Assembly: GCA_947498785.1 (NCBI GenBank)
Contig: CANMLS010000023.1
Span: 18,616-82,615, forward strand
Reading direction: 5' to 3'
Source: an uncultured Aquimarina sp.
Lineage (GTDB): Bacteria; Bacteroidota; Bacteroidia; Flavobacteriales; Flavobacteriaceae
DNA length: 64,000 nucleotides
Position numbers and translations under genes: made by a program. The notes beneath the pieces are model-generated. The model was given only the letters and a program-made list of their open reading frames with translations. It was not told where the DNA came from and did no database searches. Within the stretch, counting starts at the first letter, position 1; every line of letters starts with the position of its first letter. Of this stretch, positions 1 to 9,003 are shown piece by piece.

Positions 1-628
1 CGTACCCAAGCCCATGTGCAATACCTGCGGCAACAGAATAAATATTCTTTAATACAGCTGCATATTCGGTACCAATAATATCATCGCTGACTTTACATTT
101 AATATAGTAGCTGCTTAATTGATTTGCCATGATTTTGGCTTTTTCTTCATCATTAGAAGCAATAGTAAGGTATGATAATCGCTCCAGAGCTACCTCCTCT
201 GCATGACAAGGACCTGTGATTACTCCAATATTGTGATAAGGAATTTCATATTTATCATGAAAATGTTCTCCGACAATTAATCCAGTTTCGGGTACGATTC
301 CTTTAATGGCAGAAAAAATAACTTTATCTTTTAAAGAAGAAGTAAGTTTTTCGAGTTCACTGTGTAAAAATGCAGAAGGAATTGCAAAAATCAAAAAATC
401 CGCATTTTCTACTGCTTCATCAATATTGTTAGTGAGTTTAAGTTGTTTGGTCTTAAACTCTACAGAACTTAAATAACTAGGATTATGGTGTTGTCTTTTG
501 ATATGTTCTATTGCATATACACTTCGCATATACCAACCTACCTCATTTAAGTTTTCGGTAAGCATTTTTACGATAGCTGTTGCCCAACTACCACCGCCTA
601 AGACTGCAAATTTTGGCTTTTTTTCCAT
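1..628 (-). CDS. gpsA: Glycerol-3-phosphate dehydrogenase [NAD(P)+], partial
   Basis: Read on the minus strand from an ATG at 628, the protein begins MEKKPKFAVLGGGSWATA, a Rossmann GxGxxA dinucleotide-binding loop as in GpsA. Further in it has the substrate-binding signature around VITGPCHAEEVA, and it runs into LKNIYSVAAGIAHGLG at the window edge, which matches the catalytic-lysine helix of the family. GpsA reduces dihydroxyacetone phosphate to sn-glycerol-3-phosphate in the cytoplasm, the first step of phospholipid synthesis. About 209 residues are present. The C-terminal third lies outside the window, so this is truncation by the window edge and not a broken gene. A TACTTTTG box (646-653, minus strand) fits the Bacteroidota -7 element, but no good TTTG lies at the usual distance upstream. 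Family assignment is firm. Confidence 0.93.
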   Translation of the reverse strand, partial: MEKKPKFAVLGGGSWATAIVKMLTENLNEVGWYMRSVYAIEHIKRQHHNPSYLSSVEFKTKQLKLTNNIDEAVENADFLIFAIPSAFLHSELEKLTSSLKDKVIFSAIKGIVPETGLIVGEHFHDKYEIPYHNIGVITGPCHAEEVALERLSYLTIASNDEEKAKIMANQLSSYYIKCKVSDDIIGTEYAAVLKNIYSVAAGIAHGLGY

Positions 629-702
629 AAAAAAGATTATGGCGTCAAAAGTAAGGAAAATACGTTTCAAAATAAAGGCTTGACAAACAATGTGTTATGA
701 GT

Positions 703-719
703 TTGGCACGTGTTTTGGT
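703..719 (+). promoter_or_regulatory. Sigma54-like (-24/-12) promoter
   Basis: TTGGCACG followed by TTGG at the spacing expected for RpoN (TGGCAC-N5-TTGC) is seen 35-50 bases upstream of the lipoprotein start at 753. The GG of the -24 element is present; the -12 element reads TTGG instead of TTGC. A start site about 12 bases downstream would leave a short leader. This is a motif match by eye only. Confidence 0.4.
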
Positions 720-752
720 TCTTCATAAAATGAAATTGAAAACACACAGCTT

Positions 753-1676
753 ATGAAGACGTTAAAATTACTTTCGATTATTTTTTTAGGTTCAATGCTA
801 CTAACTTCTTGTGTTGCAGAGGTAGTTGTTGAAGAAGATGTTTATATAGAAGAACCTGTAATTAGTTTAAATACAGTATTGAGTACTTATGAAATTTGGT
901 ATGTAGATATAGAACGTACAAAGGGAGCTGGTGAGATTCCATTTTTACAAAAGGCATTTACAGTTTCTTTTAGGAACGGAACATTTTTTGCAAATAATAA
1001 CTTAGTAGGATTAGGAGAAAATGGAAATGGCTTTGGATTGGATGTTGGCTCTTATGATACTTTCCGAAGGAGCTTAGATATTGCTCATGATATTGATGGG
1101 GTATATGAGCTTGAGGTTACGCAATTTGCAGACGATGAGATAGAAATATACGATAGTGTCACAAATACAAGTTATTACCTTGTGGGTTATCAGCGTAATG
1201 ATTTTGATTATGATCAAGTATTTTATGATAATATTCATTATTTCCTTCAGGAATATGAAACATGGGAAAAGATATTTACTAGTGAGTTTGGGGTATTGAA
1301 TGAGTTTGACAATGAAAATTATTTGAAGTTTGAATATTTCGGAGCAGGAGAAAATTTTAAAAGTTCTGAGGATGTAAACGGAATCCTGATTAATGATATC
1401 TTCTATGATTATAGCGGTCATTATGAGATTAATGATATTATTAACACTTTAGATAGGAAAACTTTAACACTTGATTACGATTCTCCGGACAATGAATTCT
1501 TTGAATTATCCGTTATCAATGACAACAAGATAGAATTGTTTCATCCAGATTCTGAAACTGTATACCGATTTGTGGGTAGAGGACAAATACAGTTTAAGAA
1601 TGCAGGGAAAGCTAAACAAACTCAGAATGAGAGAAAAAGAATTAAAAAAGCTGATTTTATGAAGCTTGCAAAATAA
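753..1676 (+). CDS. Lipoprotein of unknown function
   Basis: The 307-residue protein begins with a short charged end, a hydrophobic stretch and the lipobox LLTSC, so it should be lipidated at Cys20 and placed in the envelope. The mature part is acidic and rich in Tyr, Phe and Asn. It shows a loose internal repetition: two segments (about residues 40-145 and 165-275) each pass through a YxI/YEIxxxxxTLDxxxLTL-like beta pattern and end in ELFHPDSETVYRF or EIYDSVTNTSYYL, suggesting two related beta domains. Similar lipoproteins are common in flavobacteria, where some carry a misleading nicotinate-mononucleotide adenylyltransferase label from memory; nothing here supports that enzyme. It is monocistronic, with a sigma54-like site upstream and a hairpin terminator downstream. 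Confidence 0.75.
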   Translation: MKTLKLLSIIFLGSMLLTSCVAEVVVEEDVYIEEPVISLNTVLSTYEIWYVDIERTKGAGEIPFLQKAFTVSFRNGTFFANNNLVGLGENGNGFGLDVGSYDTFRRSLDIAHDIDGVYELEVTQFADDEIEIYDSVTNTSYYLVGYQRNDFDYDQVFYDNIHYFLQEYETWEKIFTSEFGVLNEFDNENYLKFEYFGAGENFKSSEDVNGILINDIFYDYSGHYEINDIINTLDRKTLTLDYDSPDNEFFELSVINDNKIELFHPDSETVYRFVGRGQIQFKNAGKAKQTQNERKRIKKADFMKLAK

Positions 1677-1731
1677 AAAGTAAGGATAGCACTTAAACAA
1701 TATTAACTTTTTGGTTGGTTATTTAGTTGGG

Positions 1732-1776
1732 AATCGCTCTACAGGATAAATCTTGTTTGAGCGATTTCTTTTTTAT
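1732..1776 (+). terminator. Rho-independent terminator
   Basis: AATCGCTC pairs with GAGCGATT across a 19-base loop and is followed by TTCTTTTTT. It ends the lipoprotein gene stopping at 1676. Confidence 0.6.
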
Positions 1777-1954
1777 TAAACTTTCTTCAGTAGATGAATT
1801 GGTTGAAACCATTTCTATATAAAAAAATGAAAGAAAATATGGGTTAAATCGTTCAGAAAAATTAAGAAAAAAACAAGAGCTGATCAAGTCGAATTAAACG
1901 AATCAGATTTCATCCCAATTCCGTACTTTTATACTCCTAAACAAAGTAGCATAT

Positions 1955-2494
1955 ATGGCAATTCAAAAACCATTCAACCTAAATCAATGGATTGAAAAAA
2001 ACAGAGACACATTAAAACCACCTGTAGGTAATAAAAACTTATACAAAGAAGCTGGGGATTATATTGTAATGATTGTTTCTGGACCTAATGCCAGAAAGGA
2101 TTATCATTATAATGAAACCGAAGAGCTTTTTTATCAATTAGAGGGAAACATCGAAGTGCATATTCAGGAAAATGGAAAAAAGAAAACCATGACTCTTGGT
2201 CCTGGAGACATGTATTTACATCCAGCTAAAGTACCTCACTCTCCTGTACGTCACGAAGGATCCATTGGTTTGGTAATCGAGAGAAAAAGAATAGACCTCG
2301 ATGCTGAGGATGGATTACTTTGGTTTTGTGACAATTGTAACAACAAGTTATACGATGTATATTTTAAACTAAATGATATCGAAAAAGATTTCTTAAAACA
2401 TTTTAAACATTTCTATGGAGATAGAGATTTAAGAACTTGTAATACTTGCGGAACGATAATGCCTACAGATAAACGATTTATATCTGAAGAATAG
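1955..2494 (+). CDS. nbaC: 3-hydroxyanthranilate 3,4-dioxygenase
   Basis: This enzyme opens the ring of 3-hydroxyanthranilate with O2 to give 2-amino-3-carboxymuconate semialdehyde in the kynurenine pathway. The 179-residue cupin has the bacterial family length. The iron ligands His51, Glu57 and His95 are present (HYNETEE and PHSP), as are substrate-binding Arg47 and Arg99. The C-terminal rubredoxin-like iron site is intact: Cys125, Cys128, Cys162 and Cys165 (CDNC and CNTC). Other kynurenine genes are not in the window. The next gene, an aldehyde dehydrogenase, is on the same strand but 156 bases away and belongs to a different ALDH class, so co-operation with it is only possible. The start is the first ATG and leaves a normal N-terminus. 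Confidence 0.95.
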   Translation: MAIQKPFNLNQWIEKNRDTLKPPVGNKNLYKEAGDYIVMIVSGPNARKDYHYNETEELFYQLEGNIEVHIQENGKKKTMTLGPGDMYLHPAKVPHSPVRHEGSIGLVIERKRIDLDAEDGLLWFCDNCNNKLYDVYFKLNDIEKDFLKHFKHFYGDRDLRTCNTCGTIMPTDKRFISEE

Positions 2495-2650
2495 AGAGTC
2501 AAGTTTATCAGATAGTTGATGTTTTCTTGTTGATTTGATTTTTTTTCATTCCCTTTTTTGAAAATTCATTCTAAATTCACTTTAGAATAGATCAAAATTT
2601 AATTTATCTACGAAAGAGAGTATCTTTACCTTATCAAAAATCAACATATC

Positions 2651-4204
2651 ATGGCGACAGCAATATTAGATTTCGGAATTGAAAAAGCACTGAAGCAATT
2701 GGGTGTTTCAAATCATAATAAAGGAACGTCTACAGGTTCTGATTGGTTTTCTTCTGTAGATAAGATTTCATCATATTCTCCAGTAGATGGTGAGTTAATA
2801 GGTATTGTAGAAACAACTACAGCTTCAGATTATGAAAAAGTGGTTCAGACAGCAAGTGAAGCTTTCAAATCGTGGAGAATTATGCCAGCTCCTCAACGTG
2901 GAGAAATTGTAAGGCAATTTGGTGAAGAATTACGAAAACTAAAAGAACCTCTAGGAAAATTGGTTTCTTATGAAATGGGAAAATCGTATCAAGAAGGATT
3001 AGGAGAAGTTCAGGAGATGATAGATATCTGTGATTTTGCAGTAGGTTTGTCACGTCAATTGCATGGGTTAACAATGCATTCTGAACGTCCGGGGCATAGA
3101 ATGTATGAACAATATCATCCTTTAGGGATTGTGGGAATCATTTCTGCATTTAACTTTCCAGTAGCAGTATGGGCCTGGAATACAGCTTTAGCATGGATTT
3201 GTGGAGATGTATGTGTTTGGAAACCAAGTGAGAAAACACCGCTTTGTGGTGTTGCTTGTCAACATATTATTGCAAAAGTTTTAAAAGAAAATAATCTTCC
3301 AGAAGGGATTTCTTGTTTAATTAATGGAGATTATAGGGTAGGAGAGATGATGACTACAGATAAGAGAGTTCCTTTGGTATCTGCAACAGGATCTACAAGA
3401 ATGGGCAAAATAGTAGCAGCTACCGTTGGAGAACGTTTAGGGAAATCACTTTTAGAATTAGGAGGTAATAATGCAATTATCGTTACTCCTGATGCAGATA
3501 TTAAAATGACGGTTATTGGAGCTGTTTTTGGAGCAGTAGGAACTGCAGGACAACGTTGTACATCAACACGTAGATTAATTATTCATGAATCTATTTATGA
3601 TAAAGTAAAAAATGCAGTTATTGATGCTTATGGACAGTTAAAAATAGGTAATCCATTGGATGAAAATAATCATGTAGGACCGCTTATTGATAAAGATGCT
3701 GTAAAAGGGTATCAAAAGGCATTGGAAAAAGTAGTAGAAGAAGGCGGAAAAATTGTAGTTGAGGGAGAAGTACTTTCTGGAGAGGGATATGAGAGTGGGT
3801 GTTATGTAAAACCAGCAATCGCAGAAGCTGATAACTCCTTTAAAATTGTACAAAATGAAACCTTTGCACCTGTATTATATCTTCTCAAGTATAGTGGTGA
3901 TATTGAAAATGCAATTGATGCTCAGAATGGAGTAGCGCAAGGACTATCCTCTGCTATCATGACAAATAACTTAAGAGAAGCAGAACGTTTCCTCTCGCAC
4001 GCAGGATCAGATTGTGGTATCGCAAATGTAAATATCGGAACTTCTGGAGCTGAGATCGGGGGAGCATTTGGAGGAGAAAAAGAAACTGGAGGAGGTCGTG
4101 AGTCTGGATCAGATGCCTGGAAAATATATATGCGTCGTCAAACCAATACTATAAATTATACTACAGAATTACCTTTGGCTCAAGGAATCAAATTTAACTT
4201 ATAG
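2651..4204 (+). CDS. ALDH7-type aldehyde dehydrogenase (aminoadipate-semialdehyde dehydrogenase-like)
   Basis: This 517-residue NAD-dependent aldehyde dehydrogenase resembles the antiquitin (ALDH7A1/AmaB) class, which oxidises alpha-aminoadipate semialdehyde (L-piperideine-6-carboxylate) in lysine breakdown. The active site is complete: Asn168 in AFNFP, Glu269 in LELGGNN and catalytic Cys303 in GQRCTST. The C-terminal part with ETGGGRESGSDAWK and the ending LPLAQGIKF is distinctive of ALDH7. A weak TATCTTTA box lies at 2621-2628, and a strong terminator follows at 4229. The neighbouring kynurenine gene raises the alternative of an aminomuconate semialdehyde dehydrogenase (ALDH8), but the C-terminal signature argues against it. 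Class assignment is good; the physiological substrate is inferred. Confidence 0.9.
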   Translation: MATAILDFGIEKALKQLGVSNHNKGTSTGSDWFSSVDKISSYSPVDGELIGIVETTTASDYEKVVQTASEAFKSWRIMPAPQRGEIVRQFGEELRKLKEPLGKLVSYEMGKSYQEGLGEVQEMIDICDFAVGLSRQLHGLTMHSERPGHRMYEQYHPLGIVGIISAFNFPVAVWAWNTALAWICGDVCVWKPSEKTPLCGVACQHIIAKVLKENNLPEGISCLINGDYRVGEMMTTDKRVPLVSATGSTRMGKIVAATVGERLGKSLLELGGNNAIIVTPDADIKMTVIGAVFGAVGTAGQRCTSTRRLIIHESIYDKVKNAVIDAYGQLKIGNPLDENNHVGPLIDKDAVKGYQKALEKVVEEGGKIVVEGEVLSGEGYESGCYVKPAIAEADNSFKIVQNETFAPVLYLLKYSGDIENAIDAQNGVAQGLSSAIMTNNLREAERFLSHAGSDCGIANVNIGTSGAEIGGAFGGEKETGGGRESGSDAWKIYMRRQTNTINYTTELPLAQGIKFNL

Positions 4205-4228
4205 TCTGATAATTTTGCATAAAAAATA

Positions 4229-4258
4229 TGAAGCACTCTTTACAGGGTGCTTTTTTTG
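4229..4258 (+). terminator. Rho-independent terminator
   Basis: AGCACTC and GGGTGCT form a stem with a 6-base loop (one G-T pair), followed by seven T. It ends the ALDH7 gene. Confidence 0.75.
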
Positions 4259-4275
4259 TTGATTATTTTTATACC

Positions 4276-4612
4276 ATGTTTTTTTGGCTTGTAATGATGA
4301 TGATAAAATCGAAAACTCTGTATTATGTACATTAGAAGCTAGACCAGCATTAGAAATTACTATTAAAGACGCTGTGTATGACGTTTTTTGGTTGATGGGA
4401 TTAAGGTAATAGCAACAGATAATGAATATGTAGATACCCTTCAGCATATAGTAGGTACTAATGTTTTTATTGACGTTTATGAACGTGTATACACAATTGT
4501 AGTTGATAAAATGGGATATGCAACAAGCACTAATGGCCCTGTTATTGTCAATGAAGATATATGCCATGTTATTGCTAAAAGATTAGAGGTTTTATTGCGA
4601 AAAAAGAAATAA
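4276..4612 (+). pseudogene. Frameshifted small lipoprotein
   Basis: Two overlapping frames together encode one small lipoprotein. The upstream frame reads FLACNDDDKIENS and on to IKDAVYDV, with a Leu-Ala-Cys lipobox. The downstream frame continues with VDGIKVIATDNEYVDTLQ and ends at 4612. Adding one T to the T6 run at 4384-4389 joins them in frame (YDVF-LVDGIKV), and adding one T to the T7 run at 4279-4285 would join an ATG at 4276 to the lipobox frame. The second half (GIKVIATDNEY ... ERVYTIVVDKMGY) looks like a small beta-sandwich. Both lesions sit in T runs, so sequencing error, phase variation or real decay are all possible. Function is unknown. Confidence 0.5.
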
Positions 4613-4695
4613 ACACCCGTTTTATTCTTAAATTTTAAGAAAAAATGTCAAAATTTTACGTTAGATTTGAGGATTATTCACAAATCAGCTTAAAA

Positions 4696-7600
4696 ATGAA
4701 AACATTATTATTCTGCTTCAGACGTTCTGTCTGGGCGGTTTCAATTATTGGAACCATTATTTCAGTAAATGCTCAACAAATTCCGGGCCTAAAAACCCAA
4801 GCAGATCCTATCAACGGTAAACAAGTTTATCGTAATTCTAAAAAACTTTATGAAGCTAAAACTGGGACTTCTCGGTCAGCTAAACCAGAGAAAGTCGGTG
4901 AAAATATTCAAAAAAGATTTGAATATGAAATGCAATTGCTTGCAGATCCTAAAACGGGAAAAATTCCGAAAGGAATACTAGAAGCAGAGGTTAATTTTTC
5001 TGATAAAATTCCTGTAAGTCAGGAGTCAAAAGAATCCTTAGCAGCAGGTGCAAAATCTTCTAAAAGAGGTCGTTTTTCATATTGGAAAAATAGAGGTCCT
5101 TTTAATGTAGGTGGTAGAACCAGAGCATTAGCAATTGATCGGACCAATGAAAACGTAATTCTGGCAGGAGGTGTTTCTGGTGGAGTATGGAGATCTGAGA
5201 ATGGAGGTCAATCTTGGAGAAAAACTACAAGGCGCTTTCAAAGCCCTAGCGTTACGGCAATTATTCAAGATCCAAGACCAGGTAGAAGTTTTACATGGTA
5301 CTATACATCAGGAGAAACTTTTGGAAACTCTGCTAGTGATGCAGGAGCCACTTTTAGAGGAAGTGGTGTTTTTAAATCACAAGATGGCGGACGTACATGG
5401 GAAAAGTTAAGAAATACAGATGACGGTGACCCTACAACTGATTCTAATCTAGATCTCATTAATTCTATAGCGATTCACCCTACTACGGGGGATATTTATA
5501 TAGGAACATATACAGGTATACAGCGATCACAGGATGGAGGACGCAATTTTGTACAGGTATTAGAAGGTGGGACAAGTACTCTTGCAGAAGTTACAATAAC
5601 AGCAACTGGTCAGATATATGCTACTATGGATGACAACAGTGTTGTAAATAATGGTTTCTTCACCTCTTCCGATGGAGATACATGGACAAAAATAAATCCT
5701 GATTTTATGCCACCACAATTTCTGAGAACAGTGATGGGATCTGATCCATCAAATGGAAATGTGGTTTACTTTTTTATAGCTAACAGGGTTAATGTACCGC
5801 AAACATTTTTATTCAAATACGATGCAGCTGCAGCTGAAGAAGAACAATGGACAGATTTATCTGCTAACCTTCCAGTGAATTTTGGGTCAAGAGGAGGAAC
5901 TTTCAATATTCAGGGAGGATATGATATGGTGGTAAAAGTAAGCCCATCAGATTCTAATTTGGTTTTTATTGGAGGAACTAACTTATACAGATCAACAGAC
6001 GGTTTTACTACTCCTGTTGGTCCAGATAGTTGGATAGCTGGATATAGCTCTGCTAACGGAAACGCCTTTAATTTATATACTGATCACCATCCTGATCAAC
6101 ATGCCTTAGTATTTTATCCTTCAAATCCTAATAAAGTATTATCAGGACATGATGGAGGAGTATCGGTAACCGAAGATATTACTACAAGTCTGGATGGAGG
6201 TGAGCCAGTAGATTGGACTTCATTGAGTAACGGATACTTAACAACTCAACCATATCATGTGTCTTTTGATCCGCAAGGAAATAGCGATGATTTAATTGCA
6301 GGATTTCAAGACAATAGCTCTTGGTATACAAATTCTACTGATGGAACTGAGCCTTGGGTAGATCTTTTCGGTGGAGATGGATCATATAGTGCGATTGCAG
6401 ATGGAGGAAGAACACGATATGTGTCTTCTCAATCAGGTAATATTTTTAGATTTAATTATGATGAAGCTGGAGAAGAAGTTGCATTTACAAAGGTTGCTCC
6501 TGGGGCATCAGGATTTGCATTTATTACTCCATTTGTATTAGATCCTAATAATGATAATATTATGTATTTACCTGCAGGTAGAAGGATTTGGAGAAATAAT
6601 AATCTGGATGAAATTCCTTTATTTAGTAATGCAGATGCAACGGTTAACTGGGTTAATCTAGCAAACAGTGAAGTTCCTGGTAATCCGGACCCAACCGCAA
6701 GAGATTTCTCTATTTCTGCTTTGGATGTATCAAAATTTCCAGTAGCCAATAGATTATATTATGGGACAAGTAATGGTGTAGTGTTTAGAATGGATAATGC
6801 TAATGTTGATGGTCAAGAAGCAGTTGATGTTTCTACAGGAAAAGGACTGCCAACCGGTTTTATTACCGATATTAATGTAGATCCATCAAATTCTGATAGA
6901 GTTATTGTTACATTTTCTAATTACCAAATCCCCAGTTTATTTATTACAGAGAATGGAGGAAATACTTGGACAAATATTAGTGGTAATTTAGAAGAGAATC
7001 GCGATGGAACAGGAAATGGTCCTTCTGTACGTAGTACTGCATTTTTAGGTAGTAGTCAAGGGTTCTTTGGTTCTCGGGTACAAAGAATATTTGCAGGAAC
7101 CAGCACAGGACTGTATTCTACAAATAGATTAAATGGTAAGAATACAGTATGGAGAAAAGAAAATATTGTTATTGGTAATAATGTTGTGGTTGAGGTAGGA
7201 ACACGTAAGGATGGATTTATTGCAGCTGCAGTACATGGTAATGGTTTGTTTAGTGCAAGATTCCCAGTATTTAATGAGTTACCAGAACCTTCCCTAAGTG
7301 TAGCATATTTATTAGAGGACGTTACAGTTGATATTAATAATATCGAAAATTTTGAAGTAAATGTAGAAGATTTGTTCGTTAACTCTAGTGGAGGTTCTAT
7401 TAGTATAGAATTACAAAACACAAACCCAGATATAGTTACAGCTACTCTAGAAGATGATACTATACATATAGAGTTTGGTGAAGGCCTAGAAATAGGTGAT
7501 CAAGCTACAATAGTGCTTGTTGCTACTTCTGGTGAAGAACAAGTAGCAGAAGGGTTTACTATAACTGTTTCTGAAATTCCAATTTACGAACAGGTTGCAG

Positions 7601-8415
7601 GAGGTGGAGGCTCTGTTCCATCACAATTCTTTATAGATTTTGGTGGTCTTGCACAATCTGCTGATGACTTTATAGTTCCTGAAGGAAATACCTGGACTAT
7701 AGAAAGAATTGTAGCTTTTGGAGGCGCAAATAATTCCCCTCAATTAGTAAATGCAACAGTTGTAATGTATGAAGACAATGCTGGAGTTCCTGGAGAAGAA
7801 ATATATAATAGTGGGCAAATTGTTCCTATTTCTGACCCTACTGATACAAACTTAAATTTAGTCCTTCCAGAAGAGTTAGTATTAGAAGGAGGTAGCTATT
7901 GGATGTCAGTATATGTAAATTTAGCGTTTAATCCAAGTGCTACACAATGGTTCTGGTCTTCTCAAAATGGAACAATTGGTAGTGAGACACATTTTAGAGA
8001 TGATTTAAACCTATTTGGAACAGGAGCTATAGATTGGACATTAGCAACAGTAGCTTTTGGCGGGAACCCTATTGATCAAATATTTGAAATTTATGGATTA
8101 GTAGACGATGGCGTGGGAGTACCAGCAACTTCAATTGATCCTTTAGCTGTGTTAGATTCAAAGAACAATACCGCATCGCCAAACCCTTCAAATGGACTAT
8201 TCTCTTTTAACTTTAGAGATATAGCTTCAAAATCTGGTGGAAACACATCTAGATCTATAGAAATATATGATGCCGTAGGTAATATGTTGTATTCAAACGA
8301 TAATATTGGTGAGAACATAACTTGGGATGCTTCAAATGCAAGATCTGGATTGTATTTTGCAAAAGTGACTGCAGCTAATGGTTCTAGTCAAGTGATTAAG
8401 CTTATTAGAAAATAA
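4696..8415 (+). CDS. Large secreted beta-propeller protein with T9SS sorting domain
   Basis: The ORF opens at 4645, but the ATG at 4696 gives a clean signal peptide (MKTLLFCFRR through SVNAQ), so I prefer it. The ~1239-residue product has many BNR/sortilin-type turns in its first two thirds: GVWRSENGGQSW, GVFKSQDGGRTW, IQRSQDGGRNF, TSSDGDTWTK and LFITENGGNTW. This fits the VPS10/sialidase-like propellers of large flavobacterial exoproteins. A beta-sandwich follows (about residues 840-1130), and the end (SPNPSNGLFSFNF ... SGLYFAKV ... VIKLIRK) is a Por secretion (T9SS) C-terminal sorting domain. It is therefore exported across the outer membrane. No catalytic protease or glycosidase motif was recognised. 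It is followed by a strong terminator. Confidence 0.88.
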   Translation: MKTLLFCFRRSVWAVSIIGTIISVNAQQIPGLKTQADPINGKQVYRNSKKLYEAKTGTSRSAKPEKVGENIQKRFEYEMQLLADPKTGKIPKGILEAEVNFSDKIPVSQESKESLAAGAKSSKRGRFSYWKNRGPFNVGGRTRALAIDRTNENVILAGGVSGGVWRSENGGQSWRKTTRRFQSPSVTAIIQDPRPGRSFTWYYTSGETFGNSASDAGATFRGSGVFKSQDGGRTWEKLRNTDDGDPTTDSNLDLINSIAIHPTTGDIYIGTYTGIQRSQDGGRNFVQVLEGGTSTLAEVTITATGQIYATMDDNSVVNNGFFTSSDGDTWTKINPDFMPPQFLRTVMGSDPSNGNVVYFFIANRVNVPQTFLFKYDAAAAEEEQWTDLSANLPVNFGSRGGTFNIQGGYDMVVKVSPSDSNLVFIGGTNLYRSTDGFTTPVGPDSWIAGYSSANGNAFNLYTDHHPDQHALVFYPSNPNKVLSGHDGGVSVTEDITTSLDGGEPVDWTSLSNGYLTTQPYHVSFDPQGNSDDLIAGFQDNSSWYTNSTDGTEPWVDLFGGDGSYSAIADGGRTRYVSSQSGNIFRFNYDEAGEEVAFTKVAPGASGFAFITPFVLDPNNDNIMYLPAGRRIWRNNNLDEIPLFSNADATVNWVNLANSEVPGNPDPTARDFSISALDVSKFPVANRLYYGTSNGVVFRMDNANVDGQEAVDVSTGKGLPTGFITDINVDPSNSDRVIVTFSNYQIPSLFITENGGNTWTNISGNLEENRDGTGNGPSVRSTAFLGSSQGFFGSRVQRIFAGTSTGLYSTNRLNGKNTVWRKENIVIGNNVVVEVGTRKDGFIAAAVHGNGLFSARFPVFNELPEPSLSVAYLLEDVTVDINNIENFEVNVEDLFVNSSGGSISIELQNTNPDIVTATLEDDTIHIEFGEGLEIGDQATIVLVATSGEEQVAEGFTITVSEIPIYEQVAGGGGSVPSQFFIDFGGLAQSADDFIVPEGNTWTIERIVAFGGANNSPQLVNATVVMYEDNAGVPGEEIYNSGQIVPISDPTDTNLNLVLPEELVLEGGSYWMSVYVNLAFNPSATQWFWSSQNGTIGSETHFRDDLNLFGTGAIDWTLATVAFGGNPIDQIFEIYGLVDDGVGVPATSIDPLAVLDSKNNTASPNPSNGLFSFNFRDIASKSGGNTSRSIEIYDAVGNMLYSNDNIGENITWDASNARSGLYFAKVTAANGSSQVIKLIRK

Positions 8416-8438
8416 TTTCTGGTAGTTGTAAATTTGAA

Positions 8439-8467
8439 AGGAGTTGAAATTTTCAACTCCTTTTTTT
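8439..8467 (+). terminator. Rho-independent terminator
   Basis: AAAGGAGTTGAAA pairs with TTTCAACTCCTTT almost without a loop and runs into T7, directly after the T9SS protein gene. Confidence 0.85.
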
Positions 8468-8478
8468 AATTTTATAAA

Positions 8479-8994
8479 ATGTATAAATTACGATATATAT
8501 TGATATTCATTGGGTTGTTTTCTTGTAAGTCGAATAGTATTGCTCAGGAGAAAGAAAATAATAAAACCAAGGTTGAAAATCATAGAATAGAAAAGCCAAA
8601 AATTAAAATGCCTGGCCTAGGGGATCCAAGGGATAATGAAATAACGAATAGAGATTTTGAAGTTGATGTTCAGACAAAAACCAGTAGAATAGATGTTATA
8701 GGGTTATTTGTTAAGTTTTATGAAGATAAAAAGATCTGTGATACGGTTTATAAAGCAACAATAGGTGTCAAAGTCGATCAAGTAATAAAATCTGAGCGAG
8801 GTGTCTCTAATGCTCTTAAAGAAGGACAAGGAGTCGATTTGGTATTTATGAAATCACATTCCAAAGATTTCGATAGGCTTAAACAAAAATTTACCAAAGA
8901 TCAGAGAGTTTTATTTAAAGTTAGAGAGAGAAAGCTATGTTTTGATTCTGCCAAGACCGTTTATGAAATTATTACTTTTGAGATTATAAATTAA
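8479..8994 (+). CDS. Small lipoprotein of unknown function
   Basis: The 171-residue protein has a hydrophobic start and the lipobox LFSC at about residue 17, so it is probably a lipoprotein. The next 40 residues are charged and low in complexity (KENNKTKVENHRIEKPKIK), a linker-like tail. The C-terminal ~110 residues form an alternating beta pattern with two cysteines (KKICDTVYKATIG and RKLCFDSAKTVYEI) that could form a disulfide. The gene starts only 11 bases beyond the upstream terminator and is convergent with the zinc-ribbon gene at 9004. I do not recognise a family. Confidence 0.7.
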   Translation: MYKLRYILIFIGLFSCKSNSIAQEKENNKTKVENHRIEKPKIKMPGLGDPRDNEITNRDFEVDVQTKTSRIDVIGLFVKFYEDKKICDTVYKATIGVKVDQVIKSERGVSNALKEGQGVDLVFMKSHSKDFDRLKQKFTKDQRVLFKVRERKLCFDSAKTVYEIITFEIIN

Positions 8995-9003
8995 TAAGAA
9001 TAA

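Noticed and set aside
1074..1421. 115-codon minus-strand ORF inside the lipoprotein gene
   Set aside because: Antisense to a well supported lipoprotein gene; Ile-rich shadow composition.
1955..4204. Kynurenine-degradation operon
   Set aside because: Only the dioxygenase belongs there; the adjacent dehydrogenase has ALDH7 and not ALDH8 hallmarks, and no kynureninase or decarboxylase is present.
4199..4567. 122-codon minus-strand ORF
   Set aside because: It runs antisense through a terminator and the frameshifted lipoprotein, whose forward translation is more protein-like.
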